This document shows positions 47,954-57,412 of a DNA stretch of 64,000 nt, one piece after another (position 1 is the stretch's first letter; each line of letters starts with the position of its first letter). The DNA lies in contig NZ_JAMOAO010000001.1 of assembly GCF_030555055.1 (NCBI RefSeq), positions 5,580,001 through 5,644,000 on the forward strand. The letters are read 5' to 3'. Under the pieces are notes generated by a model, which was given only the letters and a program-made list of their open reading frames with translations, ran no database searches and was not told where the DNA came from. The position numbers and the translations under genes were made by a program. The DNA is from Nocardiopsis sp. YSL2 (lineage in GTDB: Bacteria > Actinomycetota > Actinomycetes > Streptosporangiales > Streptosporangiaceae).

Positions 47954-50302
47954 ATGGCCCTGGACACACGGGAACTGGAGTTGATCGACGCCTACTGGAG
48001 GGCGGCCAACTACCTGTCGGTGGGACAGATCTACCTGCTGGACAATCCGCTGCTGCGCCGGGAGCTGCGGCCCGAGGACCTCAAGGCCCGCCTGCTGGGG
48101 CACTGGGGCACCACACCCGGACTCAACTTCCTTCACGCGCACCTGAACCGGGTCATCGTGGCCCGGGACCTGGACATGATGTACGTGGTGGGGCCCGGGC
48201 ACGGCGGGCCGGCGGCGGTGGCCAACGCCTGGCTGGAGGGCACCTACAGCGAGGTCTACCCGCGGGTGTCCCAGGACGAGGAGGGCATGCGGCACCTGTT
48301 CCGCCAGTTCTCCTTCCCCGGCGGCATCCCCAGCCACGTGGCGCCCGAGACGCCCGGGTCGATCCACGAGGGCGGTGAGCTGGGGTACTCGCTCGCGCAC
48401 GCGTTCGGGGCGGCCTTCGACAACCCCGGCCTGGTGGTGGCGTGCGTGGTCGGCGACGGCGAGGCCGAGACGGGTCCGCTGGCGGGCAGCTGGCACTCCA
48501 ACCAGTTCCTGGATCCGGTGGGCGATGGCGCGGTGCTGCCGATCCTGCACCTGAACGGGTACAAGATCGCCAACCCGACGGTGCTGGCGCGGATCCCGCA
48601 CCAGGACCTGCTGGCCTACTTCCAGGGGCTGGGGTACCAGCCGCTGGTGGTGGAGGGCCAGGACCCGACCTACATGCACCGGCGGATGGCCGAGGTCATG
48701 GACGAGGCCATGGCCCGCATCGCCGGCATCCAGCACGAGGCGCGCACCACGGGACTGCGGGAGGCGCCGCGCTGGCCGATGATCGTGCTGCGCTCCCCCA
48801 AGGGGTGGACGGGGCCCAAGGAGGTCGACGGGCACCCGGTGGAGGGGACCTGGCGTGCCCACCAGGTGCCGATCTCCCAGGTGCGCACCAACGGCGAGCA
48901 CCGGCGCATGCTGGAGCAGTGGATGCGCTCCTACCGGCCCGAGGAGCTCTTCGACGCGTCGGGGGCGCCTGTGGCGCGGCTGCGGGAGTCGGCGCCGCGG
49001 GGCGAGCGGCGTATGGGCGCCAATCCGCACGCCAACGGCGGTCTGTTGCTCAAGGAGCTGCGGCTGCCGGACTTTCGCCGCTACGCGGTGCGTGAGGCCC
49101 CGCACGGGGTGCACACCAGTGAGGCCACGCGTGTGCTGGGGCGCTTCCTGCGAGATGTGGTGGAGCGCAATCCGTCCTCGTTTCGGATCATGGGCCCCGA
49201 CGAGACGGCCTCGAACCGGTTGTCGGCGGTCTTCGAGGTCTCCGACCGGGTGTGGCAGGCGGGGTTGGAGCCCACCGACGAGCACCTGGGGCGGCGGGGC
49301 CGGGTGATGGAGGTGCTCAGTGAGCACCTGTGCCAGGGCTGGCTGGAGGGGTACCTGCTCACGGGCCGGCACGGGCTGTTCAACTGCTATGAGGCGTTCG
49401 TGCACATCGTGGACGCGATGTTCAACCAGCACGCCAAGTGGTTGCGGGTGAGTCGGCGCCTTCCCTGGCGGCGGCCGATCGCGTCGTTGAACTATCTGTT
49501 GACCTCGCACGTGTGGCGTCAGGACCACAACGGGTTCACCCACCAGGATCCGGGGTTCTTGGACGTGGTCATGAACAAGCCGGCCGAGCTGGTGCGGGTG
49601 TACCTGCCGCCGGACGCCAACACGCTGCTGTCGACGGTGGACCACTGCCTGCGTTCGCGCGATCTGGTGAACGTGGTGGTGGCGGGCAAGCAGCCGGGGC
49701 TGGACTACCTGTCGATGCCCGAGGCGGTCGCGCACTGTACGCGGGGCCTGGGGATCTGGGAGTGGGCGAGCACGGACGGCGGCGCCGATCCGGACGTGGT
49801 GCTGGCGTGTGCGGGTGATGTGCCCACGTTGGAGGCGTTGGCGGCGGTGGATCTGTTGCGGCAGCTGTTCCCGGAGTTGAGGGTGCGGTTGGTGAACGTG
49901 GTGGATCTGATGCGGCTGCGGCCTGAGAGCGATCATCCGCACGGGTTGCCCGATGCGGAGTACGAGGCGCTGTTCACCACCGACAAGCCGGTGATCTTCG
50001 CCTTCCACGGGTATCCGTGGCTGGTGCACCGGTTGACCTATCGGCGGCGGGGCCACGAGAACCTGCATGTGCGCGGCTACAAGGAGGAGGGGACGACCAC
50101 GACCCCCTTCGACATGGTGATGCTCAACGATCTGGACCGGTACCACCTGGTGATCGACGTGATCGACCGGATCGAGGGGTTGGGTCAGCGGGCGGCGAAC
50201 ATCCGCCAGCAGATGGTGGACGCGCGGTTGGCGGTGCGGGCCCACACGCGCGAGTTCGGTGAGGACCCCGCGCGGGTGCGCGAGTGGACGTGGCCGTACT
50301 GA
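47954..50302 (+). CDS. xfp: Xylulose-5-phosphate/fructose-6-phosphate phosphoketolase
   Basis: The 782-residue thiamine-diphosphate enzyme starts at ATG 47954 with GAGAGGAC upstream. Motifs are ANYLSVGQIYLLDNPLL at the N-terminus, GPGHGGPA, the ThDP-binding GDGEAETGPLAGSWHSNQFLDP, HLNGYKIANPTV and ESGPLAGS-like surroundings, and TSHVWRQDHNGFTHQDPG. It splits xylulose 5-phosphate or fructose 6-phosphate into acetyl phosphate and glyceraldehyde 3-phosphate or erythrose 4-phosphate. It is coupled to acetate kinase by a one-base TGATG overlap. Confidence 0.97.
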   Translation: MALDTRELELIDAYWRAANYLSVGQIYLLDNPLLRRELRPEDLKARLLGHWGTTPGLNFLHAHLNRVIVARDLDMMYVVGPGHGGPAAVANAWLEGTYSEVYPRVSQDEEGMRHLFRQFSFPGGIPSHVAPETPGSIHEGGELGYSLAHAFGAAFDNPGLVVACVVGDGEAETGPLAGSWHSNQFLDPVGDGAVLPILHLNGYKIANPTVLARIPHQDLLAYFQGLGYQPLVVEGQDPTYMHRRMAEVMDEAMARIAGIQHEARTTGLREAPRWPMIVLRSPKGWTGPKEVDGHPVEGTWRAHQVPISQVRTNGEHRRMLEQWMRSYRPEELFDASGAPVARLRESAPRGERRMGANPHANGGLLLKELRLPDFRRYAVREAPHGVHTSEATRVLGRFLRDVVERNPSSFRIMGPDETASNRLSAVFEVSDRVWQAGLEPTDEHLGRRGRVMEVLSEHLCQGWLEGYLLTGRHGLFNCYEAFVHIVDAMFNQHAKWLRVSRRLPWRRPIASLNYLLTSHVWRQDHNGFTHQDPGFLDVVMNKPAELVRVYLPPDANTLLSTVDHCLRSRDLVNVVVAGKQPGLDYLSMPEAVAHCTRGLGIWEWASTDGGADPDVVLACAGDVPTLEALAAVDLLRQLFPELRVRLVNVVDLMRLRPESDHPHGLPDAEYEALFTTDKPVIFAFHGYPWLVHRLTYRRRGHENLHVRGYKEEGTTTTPFDMVMLNDLDRYHLVIDVIDRIEGLGQRAANIRQQMVDARLAVRAHTREFGEDPARVREWTWPY

Positions 50303-51387
50303 TGCGTGTTCTGGTGGTCAATGCCGGGTCGAGCAGTCTGAAGCTGAGCGTGCTGGGTGAGCGCGACGAGGTGCTGGGCTCGCGTGCGCTGGAGTTGGAG
50401 CAGGGGCGGTGGAGCGCGTCGGCGGTGGAGGAGGTGCTGGCGGGGTGGCCGGAGCCGGAGGCGGTGGGGCACCGGGTGGTGCACGGTGGGCGGGTGTTCA
50501 CCGAGCCGACCCGGTTGGAGGGGGGTGTGGTGGAGCGGTTGCGGGAGTTGACGCCTTTGGCGCCGCTGCACCAGCCCCGGGCGCTGGCCGGTATCGAGGT
50601 GGTGGAGCGGGTGTTGCCGGGGGTGGCGGGGGTGGCGTGTTTCGATACGGCCTTTCACACCACGCTGCCGGAGGCGGCGGCGACCTATGCGGTGCCTGAG
50701 CAGTGGCGGCGCCGGTGGGGGGTGGTGCGGTACGGGTTCCATGGGCTCTCGCACGCCTATGCGTCGCGGCGGGCGCGGGAGTGGACCGGTGGTGAGCGGG
50801 TGGTGACGGCGCATCTGGGGGCGGGGGCGTCGTTGGCCGCGGTGCTGGGTGGCCGGTGTGTGGATACCACGATGGGGTTCACGCCCTTGGAGGGGTTGGT
50901 GATGGCCACGCGTTCGGGGAGTGTGGATCCGGGGTTGGTGTTGTGGTTGCACGAGCAGGCGGGGTTGGCGGTGCGGGAGATCTCTGAGGCGTTGGTGCGT
51001 CGTTCGGGGTTGTTGGCGTTGGCGGGGACCGCGGACATGCGTGAGGTCGTTGAGCGTGAGGGGCGTGGTGAGGCGTCGGCGGTGTTGGCGCTGGGGGTGT
51101 ATGTGCACCGGTTGCGGGGGGCGGTGGCGTCGATGGCGGCGTCGATGGGCGGGTTGGACACGTTGGTGTTCACCGGTGGTGTGGGTGAGGGTGCGGCGCG
51201 GGTGCGTGAGCTGGTGGCGCGGGGGTTGGGGTTTGTGGGTGTGGGTGTGGATGAGGGTGTGAACGCGGGGGTGGAGGGTGAGGGTGAGGTGAGTGCTGCG
51301 GGGGCGCGGGTGCGCACGCTGGTGGTGCGGGCGCGTGAGGATGTGGAGATCGCTGGTGGTGTGCGGGGGGTGTTGGCGGGCGGGTGA
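50302..51387 (+). CDS. ackA: Acetate kinase
   Basis: The 361-residue protein begins MRVLVVNAGSSSLKLSVL at ATG 50302, sharing one base with the phosphoketolase stop. Family landmarks are FDTAFHTTLPEAAATYAVP, YGFHGLSHAYASRRA, HLGAGASLAAV and DTTMGFTPLEGLVMATRSGSVDPG. It converts acetyl phosphate and ADP to acetate and ATP, completing the phosphoketolase shunt. It is somewhat shorter than the usual ~400 residues, with compact loops and C-terminus. Confidence 0.96.
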   Translation: MRVLVVNAGSSSLKLSVLGERDEVLGSRALELEQGRWSASAVEEVLAGWPEPEAVGHRVVHGGRVFTEPTRLEGGVVERLRELTPLAPLHQPRALAGIEVVERVLPGVAGVACFDTAFHTTLPEAAATYAVPEQWRRRWGVVRYGFHGLSHAYASRRAREWTGGERVVTAHLGAGASLAAVLGGRCVDTTMGFTPLEGLVMATRSGSVDPGLVLWLHEQAGLAVREISEALVRRSGLLALAGTADMREVVEREGRGEASAVLALGVYVHRLRGAVASMAASMGGLDTLVFTGGVGEGAARVRELVARGLGFVGVGVDEGVNAGVEGEGEVSAAGARVRTLVVRAREDVEIAGGVRGVLAGG

Positions 51388-51712
51388 GGGTGTGGGTCGG
51401 TGTGGGGGCGGTGGCCGTGGGGTCGCCGCCCTTCGTGGTGTGCGGGGGTGGTGGGTGCTGCCCCGGTGGGTCTGGTGGCGCCGGTGGCCTGTGCTCGGTG
51501 GCTGTGGGTCCCCTCCCCCGGTGTTCGTATGGGTGTTCGGTGGTGGTGGGTGTGCTGGGGTGTGGCCTCTCCCCCGCCTGTGGTGTGGGTTCGGCCTGGT
51601 GGGGGGTGGTGGGGGGCTCCCCTGCCGGGGCCTGGGGTGCCGGGCCGTCGTCGTGTTCGATTCTGTTCGATGCGCGGCGTGGATGTGGTGGCGGATCGGG
51701 GATGCTGAGGGC
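51388..51712. other. G/T-rich gene-free stretch with tandem TGTTCGAT repeats
   Basis: These 325 bases have no gene. The plus strand is strongly G+T-rich, with many G-runs. TGTTCGAT occurs at 51654-51661 and 51664-51671, ten bases apart (one helical turn), about 42 bases upstream of the recombinase ATG. They may be an operator or recombinase-related site. Confidence 0.5.
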
Positions 51713-52741
51713 ATGAGTGCTGTAGCTGGAGCGGGGCCGGTGTCGGCCCAGGACGCGGTGGAGCAGTATCTGGTGGCGCGGCGGGCGGCCAAGCCGTCGC
51801 CGCACACGGTGGCCGCCTACCGGCGGGATCTGAACTCGGTGCTGGAGTTGGTGGCGCGCGGGCGCGGGTGCCGGGTGCGGGAGGTGGAGTTGGCGGAGCT
51901 GTCGGCGGGTGTGCTGCGTGCGGCGTTCGCTGACTTCGCCACCGAGCGGGCGGCTTCGAGTGTGGTGCGGGCGTGGTCGACCTGGAACGGGTTCTTCGGT
52001 TTTTGGGTCTCGGAGCGTGTGGTGGGCGGCAATCCGATGTCGGCGGTGCCGCGGCCGCGGGTGCGGCCCTCGGGGCCCAAGCCGTTGATGGGTGAGGACA
52101 CTCCGGAGCGGTTGTTGGAGGCGTTGGCGCGGGGGGCGCGTCGGGCGCGTGATCCGTGGCCGGAGCGGGATCTGGCGGTGTTGGCGTTGGCGCTGCTGAC
52201 GGGGATGCGTTCGGCGGAGATGCTGTCGTTGCGGGTGGAGTCGGTGGGTGGGCGTGCCGGTGAGCGGCGGATCCGGGTCGTGGGCAAGGGGGGTGGTGAG
52301 CGGGTGTTGCCGATCGAGGTGCCGTTGGAGGTGTTGTTGGAGGCCTATCTGGTGTCGCGGCGGCACCGGTTCGGTGTGGTCAGGGGCGCGGATCCGTTGC
52401 TGGTGGACAACCGCGGGCAGGGGTTGCGGCGCGGGGGTCTGCAGTATCTGGTGCGTCAGTGCTACAAGCACGCGGGGGTGCATGACCGGGTGGCGCGGGG
52501 GACGCTGGTGCACGCGTTGCGGCATACGTTCGCGACGCGGTTGGCGGAGGACGGGGCGTCGGTGAGCGAGATCATGCATCTGCTGGGGCATGCGTCGGTG
52601 GCGTCGTCGCAGGCCTATATCGAGGTGACGGCGCGGGCGCAGCGGGAGGCGGCGGGGTCGAACCGCACGTATGGGGTGGTGCGCCGGTTGGTGGCCGAGG
52701 CCGGGTCCGAGGGCGGGGTGGATGAGGTGGTGGGCGGTTAG
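51713..52741 (+). CDS. XerC/D-like tyrosine recombinase
   Basis: The 342-residue protein has an N-terminal SAM-like core-binding domain (AVEQYLVARRAAKPSPHTVAAYRRDL) and a catalytic domain with Arg166 (TGMRSAEM), Lys192 (GKGGGER), His267-x-x-Arg270 (HALRHTFATRLAEDG), His293 (LGHASV) and nucleophile Tyr302. All active-site residues are present. No prophage or integron genes are adjacent, so it may be a chromosomal Xer-type enzyme or the integrase of a lost element. Confidence 0.9.
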   Translation: MSAVAGAGPVSAQDAVEQYLVARRAAKPSPHTVAAYRRDLNSVLELVARGRGCRVREVELAELSAGVLRAAFADFATERAASSVVRAWSTWNGFFGFWVSERVVGGNPMSAVPRPRVRPSGPKPLMGEDTPERLLEALARGARRARDPWPERDLAVLALALLTGMRSAEMLSLRVESVGGRAGERRIRVVGKGGGERVLPIEVPLEVLLEAYLVSRRHRFGVVRGADPLLVDNRGQGLRRGGLQYLVRQCYKHAGVHDRVARGTLVHALRHTFATRLAEDGASVSEIMHLLGHASVASSQAYIEVTARAQREAAGSNRTYGVVRRLVAEAGSEGGVDEVVGG

Positions 52742-52860
52742 GGGGTGTGTTGCGTGGGTGCTGTGCGTCGCGGTCGGTGAAGGGTGGTTTGCCTGTCGCC
52801 TGTGGGGGCCTGTCCTGGGGTGGTCGCGGCGGGCGGTGGCGGGCCGACACGCTCTAGTGT

Positions 52861-53676
52861 GTGGCTGTGAATGATCTGACGGTGTCGACGGTGAATGTGA
52901 ACGGCCTGCGTGCTGCGGCGAGGAAGGATCCGGGTTTCGTGGCGTGGTTGGCGGCCACGGAGGCCGATGTGGTGTGTCTGCAGGAGACGCGGGCCGAGGC
53001 CGACCAGCTGTCGGCCGCGGTGGTGGCGCCGCGGGGGTGGCATGTGCTGTTGGCTCCGGCGGCGGCGAAGGGGCGTGCGGGGGTGGCGGTGTATTCGCGC
53101 CGTGAGCCCGATGCGTCGCGGGTGGGTTTCGGTGAGGCCGAGTTCGAGGATTCGGGCCGGTATGTGGAGGTGGATCTGGGGGCGGTGACGGTGGCGTCGC
53201 TGTATCTGCCCTCGGGTGAGGTGGGGACGCCGCGTCAGGAGGAGAAGGAGCGTTTCATGGACGCTTTTCTGCCGTATCTGGTCAAGCGGCGTGCGCAGGT
53301 GGAGGCGCAGGGGCGTGAGCTGGTGGTGTGCGGTGACTGGAACATCGCGCACCGGGAGGTGGATCTGAGGAACTGGCGGGGCAACAGGAGGAACTCGGGT
53401 TTCCTGCCGCAGGAGCGTGAGTGGTTGTCGCGGGTCTTCGACGAGGCGGGGTATGTGGATGTGGTGCGTGCTCTGCATCCGGAGCAGGAGGGCCCGTACT
53501 CGTGGTGGTCCTATCGGGGGCGGGCGTTCGACAATGACACGGGGTGGCGGATCGATCTGCAGGTGGCGACGCCGGGGTTGGCCGCGCGTGCGGTGTCGGG
53601 GCGTGTGGAGCGTGCGGTGGAGCATGGTGCGCGTTGGTCGGATCATGCTCCGGTGACGGTGCGGTACGGGGCCTAG
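52861..53676 (+). CDS. xthA: Exodeoxyribonuclease III / AP endonuclease
   Basis: The 271-residue protein has the exonuclease-endonuclease-phosphatase fold: VNVNGLRAA (Asn14), CLQETRA (Glu42), VCGDWNIAH (Asp and Asn), and the closing WSDHAPVTVRY with Asp and His. It cleaves abasic sites and removes 3' blocks. GTG 52861 is the first start. GTG 52867 is an attractive alternative because TAGTGT at 52855-52860 would place the transcription start on it, making a leaderless mRNA. Confidence 0.93.
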   Translation: MAVNDLTVSTVNVNGLRAAARKDPGFVAWLAATEADVVCLQETRAEADQLSAAVVAPRGWHVLLAPAAAKGRAGVAVYSRREPDASRVGFGEAEFEDSGRYVEVDLGAVTVASLYLPSGEVGTPRQEEKERFMDAFLPYLVKRRAQVEAQGRELVVCGDWNIAHREVDLRNWRGNRRNSGFLPQEREWLSRVFDEAGYVDVVRALHPEQEGPYSWWSYRGRAFDNDTGWRIDLQVATPGLAARAVSGRVERAVEHGARWSDHAPVTVRYGA

Positions 53677-53689
53677 GAGGGCTGCTGGT

Positions 53690-54466
53690 ATGGGTGTGCC
53701 GATCGTGTTGGTGCATGGTCTTCGGTTGTCGGGGAGTATGTGGCGGCCGCAGGTGGAGTTGTTGTCGGCTCAGGGGCGTCGGGTGGTGGCGCCGGATCTG
53801 CCGGGGCACGGGTCGCGGCGGGGTGAGGCGTTCTCGCTGGGGCGTGCGGTGGACACCGTGTTGGGGGCGATCGACGGTGTGGGCGGGCGTGCTCTGGTGG
53901 TGGGGTTGAGTCTGGGCGGGTTCGTGTCGATCGCGACGGCGGGGGCGGCGCCGGGGCGGGTGGCGGGGTTGGTGGCGGCCAGTTGTACGGCCAAGCCGGC
54001 GCAGTCGTTGGCGCAGCTGTATCGGATTCCGTCGGTGTTGATGGAGCGGTTGCCGGACAAGGGTGCGGCGGTCAATGAGCGCTTTCACCGGTTGACGTTG
54101 CGTGATGGTGCGGCTGATGCGGTGTTGGACGGCGGTTTGGCGGTCGAGGCCGCCACGGCGGTGATCGACGCGGTCTCGGACATGGACGCGTTGTCGGCGT
54201 TGTCGGCGTATCCGGGGCCGGTGTGGTTGATCAACGGTTCGCGTGATCACATGCGTATCCATGAGAAGCAGTTCTTCGACGCGTGTGCGGATGGGCGGTT
54301 GGTGAATGTGCCGCGGGCGGGGCACATGGTGAGTTTGGACCAGCCGGTGAACTTCTCGCGGATCGTGGGCGATGCGGCTGATGTGGTCAGTGCGCGTGAG
54401 GCGGTGCGGGCGCAGGTGGAGGCGTCGGGGGGTGAGCCTGGGCCGGCGTTGGGGGCCGAGGGCTGA
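53690..54466 (+). CDS. Alpha/beta-fold hydrolase
   Basis: The 258-residue protein has the oxyanion loop LVHGLRLSGSMW, APDLPGHGSRRGE, nucleophile Ser74 in G-L-S-L-G, an acid in INGSRDHMRIHE and His in VPRAGHMVSLDQP. It resembles menH/lipase-type hydrolases and peroxidase-like esterases; the substrate is unknown. It starts 13 bases after xthA with AGGAGG upstream and is probably cotranscribed with it. Confidence 0.88.
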   Translation: MGVPIVLVHGLRLSGSMWRPQVELLSAQGRRVVAPDLPGHGSRRGEAFSLGRAVDTVLGAIDGVGGRALVVGLSLGGFVSIATAGAAPGRVAGLVAASCTAKPAQSLAQLYRIPSVLMERLPDKGAAVNERFHRLTLRDGAADAVLDGGLAVEAATAVIDAVSDMDALSALSAYPGPVWLINGSRDHMRIHEKQFFDACADGRLVNVPRAGHMVSLDQPVNFSRIVGDAADVVSAREAVRAQVEASGGEPGPALGAEG

Positions 54467-54548
54467 GTGTGGGGGTGTGGTGGGGCCGGGGCCGGTGGTG
54501 GCCTGCGGCCCCACCGGTGTGTGCGGGGGTGGTGGGGTTGGGCGGGGG

Positions 54549-55301
54549 TCAGCGGGTGCGGGGTGTGTGGGCGCTGGTGGTGGCGGGTGCGTGTGTGGCG
54601 CTGTGGGGCAGGCGGAAGTAGATCATCGGGTTGCGGTGGCCGGTGCGGACGGGTTCGGTCAGGCCCAGTTCCTTCTTCAGGTCGGTCAGTGCCTGGTGGT
54701 GGTGGGGGGCGCGGGCGGCGGAGGCGGTGAAGAAGCTGGTGGTGTGGGTGGTGAGCCATTTGAGGACGACGGCGCCTTCGGTGAAGGGCAGGGCGTGGCG
54801 CTGGTGGAAGACGTCGTGGACGCTGATGGGGATGCCGGGGGGCAGGGTGGGCAGGAGGTGGTGCAGGTACCAGCGGGCGAACCAGCCGTTGTGGGCGGCG
54901 TCGATGAACAGGTGGTCGGTGTGGGCGGGAATGAGGTTGGTTTTGGTGCGTATGTCGCCTTTGGTGAAGGTCCACCGGTCGGTGAGGTGGTGGGGTACGT
55001 GCTGGGGGGCGTGGTCGACGATGTCGAAGGAGTGCAGGTGGCCGGTTGCGTTGTCGTGGAGGGCGTGCAGGATCCAGGTGGTGGACCAGCCGTAGTAGGT
55101 GCCGATCTCCACGACGGTGGCGGGGGTGTGCTCGCGTAGGAGCAGGTAGGTGATCTCGGCTTCGAGGTCGTCGAGTTGGGGGGTCATGGTCGGGGCGGCG
55201 TCGCGTTGGTGGGCGCGCATGTGGTCGCGGACGCGGGCGAGGTCGTCGCGGTGGGTGCGGTAGAGGTCGCTGATGTGCGCCAGGTCGATGGTGGCGGGCA
55301 T
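54549..55301 (-). CDS. SAM-dependent methyltransferase (CmcI-like/Methyltransf_24)
   Basis: The 250-residue protein has VVEIGTYYGWSTTWIL as motif I, HSFDIVDHAP, TFTKGDIRT, HLFIDAAHNGWFARWYL and ISVHDVFH. This pattern is typical of small O-methyltransferases and CmcI-like proteins. GGGGAG lies before the ATG. The residue composition is very His/Thr-rich, reflecting the local strand bias (CAC and ACC codons). The substrate is unknown. Confidence 0.8.
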   Translation of the reverse strand: MPATIDLAHISDLYRTHRDDLARVRDHMRAHQRDAAPTMTPQLDDLEAEITYLLLREHTPATVVEIGTYYGWSTTWILHALHDNATGHLHSFDIVDHAPQHVPHHLTDRWTFTKGDIRTKTNLIPAHTDHLFIDAAHNGWFARWYLHHLLPTLPPGIPISVHDVFHQRHALPFTEGAVVLKWLTTHTTSFFTASAARAPHHHQALTDLKKELGLTEPVRTGHRNPMIYFRLPHSATHAPATTSAHTPRTR

Positions 55302-55394
55302 GTGACTCCCCGGGGTCGTGTCCGGACTGATGGTGATTGCCGAAGGTAGCAGTGCGGCTCGGGCGTGCGGTGCCGACTGGGGGGTGTGTCGTGG

Positions 55395-56051
55395 TCAGCG
55401 GGGGGTGGCGGGGCGGATGAGGCCTGCGTCGTAGGCGGTGATGACGGCTTGGGTGCGGTCGCGGACGCCGAGTTTGGTGAGGATGTGGGAGACGTGGGTC
55501 TTGATGGTCTGGACGCCGAGGACGAGGTGGTCGGCGATTTCGGCGTTGGTGAGGCCTTGGGCCATGAGGGTGAGGGTTTGGGATTCGCGTTCGGTGAGGG
55601 TGGCGACGGCGTGGGCGGCGGGGGTGGGTGCGGCGGGTTGGGTGGCGGCCAGGGCGCGTAGGGCGGTGGGGAAGAGCAGGGTGTCGCCGCGGTGGACCAG
55701 GCGCAGGGCGGCCAGGATGTCGTCGGGCGGGGTGCGTTTGAGGAGGAATCCGGTGGCGCCGGCGCGCAGGGCGCCCCAGACGTAGTCGTCGTTGTCGAAG
55801 GTGGTGACGACGATGACGCGGGGCGGGCTGGTCAGGGTGCGGTGCAGGTGTTCGGTGGCGCGGATGCCGTCGAGTCCGGGCATGCGCACGTCCATCAGGA
55901 CCAGGTCGGGGCGGGTGCGGCGGACGAGGTCGGGGACGTCGGCGCCGTCGGCGGCCTGGCCGGTGACCTCCATGTCGTCTTCGGCGTTGATCAGGGCGGC
56001 CAGTCCGGTGCGGATGAGGGGCTCGTCGTCGACGAGGTTGATGCGGATCAT
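55395..56051 (-). CDS. NarL/LuxR-family response regulator
   Basis: The 218-residue protein has a receiver domain with acidic pocket VDDE, phospho-acceptor Asp54 in VLMDVRMPGLDG, TTFDNDDYVWGALRAGATGFLLK and a C-terminal LuxR HTH (LTERESQTLTLMAQGLTNAEIADHLVLGVQTIKTHVSHILTKLGVRDR). ATG 56051 overlaps the histidine kinase stop as ATGA, so the pair is translationally coupled. Confidence 0.95.
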   Translation of the reverse strand: MIRINLVDDEPLIRTGLAALINAEDDMEVTGQAADGADVPDLVRRTRPDLVLMDVRMPGLDGIRATEHLHRTLTSPPRVIVVTTFDNDDYVWGALRAGATGFLLKRTPPDDILAALRLVHRGDTLLFPTALRALAATQPAAPTPAAHAVATLTERESQTLTLMAQGLTNAEIADHLVLGVQTIKTHVSHILTKLGVRDRTQAVITAYDAGLIRPATPR

Positions 56052-57277
56052 CGGGTGTCTTTCCAGGTCAGGTGGAGGGTGAGGTGCCAGTGGGTGGGGG
56101 TGGGGCGGCAGGTGAGGGTGCCGCCGAGCAGGTGGGCGCGTTCTTGCATGCCGGTGATGCCGCGGCCGGGGCCGGGGCGGGTGCGGGGCCGGGTGCGGGG
56201 TGGTCGGGGGTTGGTGACGTTGAGGGTGAGGTCGGTGGGGGTGATGTGCAGGGTGAGGGTGGGTGTGTGGTGGGGGGCGTGGCGTAGGGCGTTGGTGAGG
56301 GCTTCTTGGGTGATGCGGTAGGCCTCGCGGGAGAGCAGGGCGGGTACGCGGTGGATGTCGCCGGTGATGTGGCAGGTGAGGTCGGTGCCGGTGTGGCGGG
56401 TGGCTTGGGTGAGGTGGTGGAGGTGGGTGAGGTCGGGTGGTGGTGTGCGGTCGGTGGGGGTGTCCTCGCGCAGGATGCCCAGGGCGTGGTCGAGGTCGGC
56501 GGTGGCGGTGCGGGCCTGGTCGGCGATGTGGGTGAGGGCGTTGCGGGCGAAGTCGGGGTCGGTGTCCAGGAGGCGGGCGGCGGTGGCGGCCTGCAGGGTG
56601 ACCACGGACAGGGCGTGGCCGAGGGAGTCGTGGAGTTCGCGGGCCAGGCGTGCGCGTTCGGCGAGGGTGTGGGCGTGGGCGTGGGCGGCGGCCAGGCGTT
56701 CGGTGGGGGTGGGTCCCAGGAGGTGGGGTGCGGTGCGGGTGAGCAGGTGGCCCAGGAGGGCGATGGTGTAGAGCAGGGCGGCGACCAGGAGCAGGGCCAG
56801 GAGGGGGCCGAGGAGGCGTTGGGCGGGGGTGGAGTAGGGCTGGGGGTTCAGGGGTGCGGTGGCGAGCATGGCGGCTTCGGTGAGGGCGACCATGGTGGCC
56901 AGGCTGGCGGCCATGCCCAGGAGGAGGTGCAGGCACAGCCACAGGGCGGAGCGGGCGGTGGGGCGGCTGGTTCTGGTGTGGGGGGTGTTGGTCAGGGGTC
57001 CTTGGAGGAGGGCGCGGGCCAGGTGGGTCTGGCCGTTGCGTACGCCGGGGATGAGGGCGGTGGCGGTGAGCAGGGCCAGGCACAGCAGGGTGGCCAGGGC
57101 GATGGCGGTGGGGCCGGGGTCGCCTGCGGGGCGGCCGTGTTGGGTGATGAGGGTGGCCAGGACCAGTGCGGCCATGGCGAAGGGCATGAGCAGGGCGCCT
57201 CCGATGACGAGGTAGGCCCATCGTCGGTAGGTGTGGGCGTGGATGAGGGGTCGGATCACCGGGGTGAGTGGGCGCAC
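56048..57277 (-). CDS. Sensor histidine kinase (HisKA_3 type)
   Basis: From GTG 57277 this is a 409-residue protein with about five or six N-terminal membrane helices, a dimerisation/phospho-acceptor motif RLARELHDSLGHALSVV and an HATPase domain (ITQEALTNALRHAPHHTP, GRGITGMQERAHLLGGTLTC). A TTG two codons upstream is also possible. It phosphorylates the coupled NarL-type regulator. The extracytoplasmic loops are short, suggesting sensing within the membrane. It is divergent from an amino-acid permease gene, which may be its target. Confidence 0.93.
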   Translation of the reverse strand: MRPLTPVIRPLIHAHTYRRWAYLVIGGALLMPFAMAALVLATLITQHGRPAGDPGPTAIALATLLCLALLTATALIPGVRNGQTHLARALLQGPLTNTPHTRTSRPTARSALWLCLHLLLGMAASLATMVALTEAAMLATAPLNPQPYSTPAQRLLGPLLALLLVAALLYTIALLGHLLTRTAPHLLGPTPTERLAAAHAHAHTLAERARLARELHDSLGHALSVVTLQAATAARLLDTDPDFARNALTHIADQARTATADLDHALGILREDTPTDRTPPPDLTHLHHLTQATRHTGTDLTCHITGDIHRVPALLSREAYRITQEALTNALRHAPHHTPTLTLHITPTDLTLNVTNPRPPRTRPRTRPGPGRGITGMQERAHLLGGTLTCRPTPTHWHLTLHLTWKDTR

Positions 57278-57412
57278 GGGCAAATCGTGGCACAGGGGTG
57301 TGGGTGGGCGCTTCCCTCTGTGGGGTGAGGGCGGGGGCTTTGTGCTGGTGGGGTGCGGTGTGGGTGAGGTGTTCCACTGGCTCCTTGCGATATGTGATGA
57401 ACCGGTCGTCCT

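Noticed and set aside
44000..48000. A replication origin at the strand-composition change
   Set aside because: There is no dnaA/dnaN/rpmH gene neighbourhood and no cluster of DnaA boxes that I can see; the compositional shift alone is not enough.
47360..50245. A 961-codon frame antisense to phosphoketolase
   Set aside because: Phosphoketolase motifs are complete on the plus strand; the antisense frame has no domain and a His/Val/Gln-rich shadow composition.
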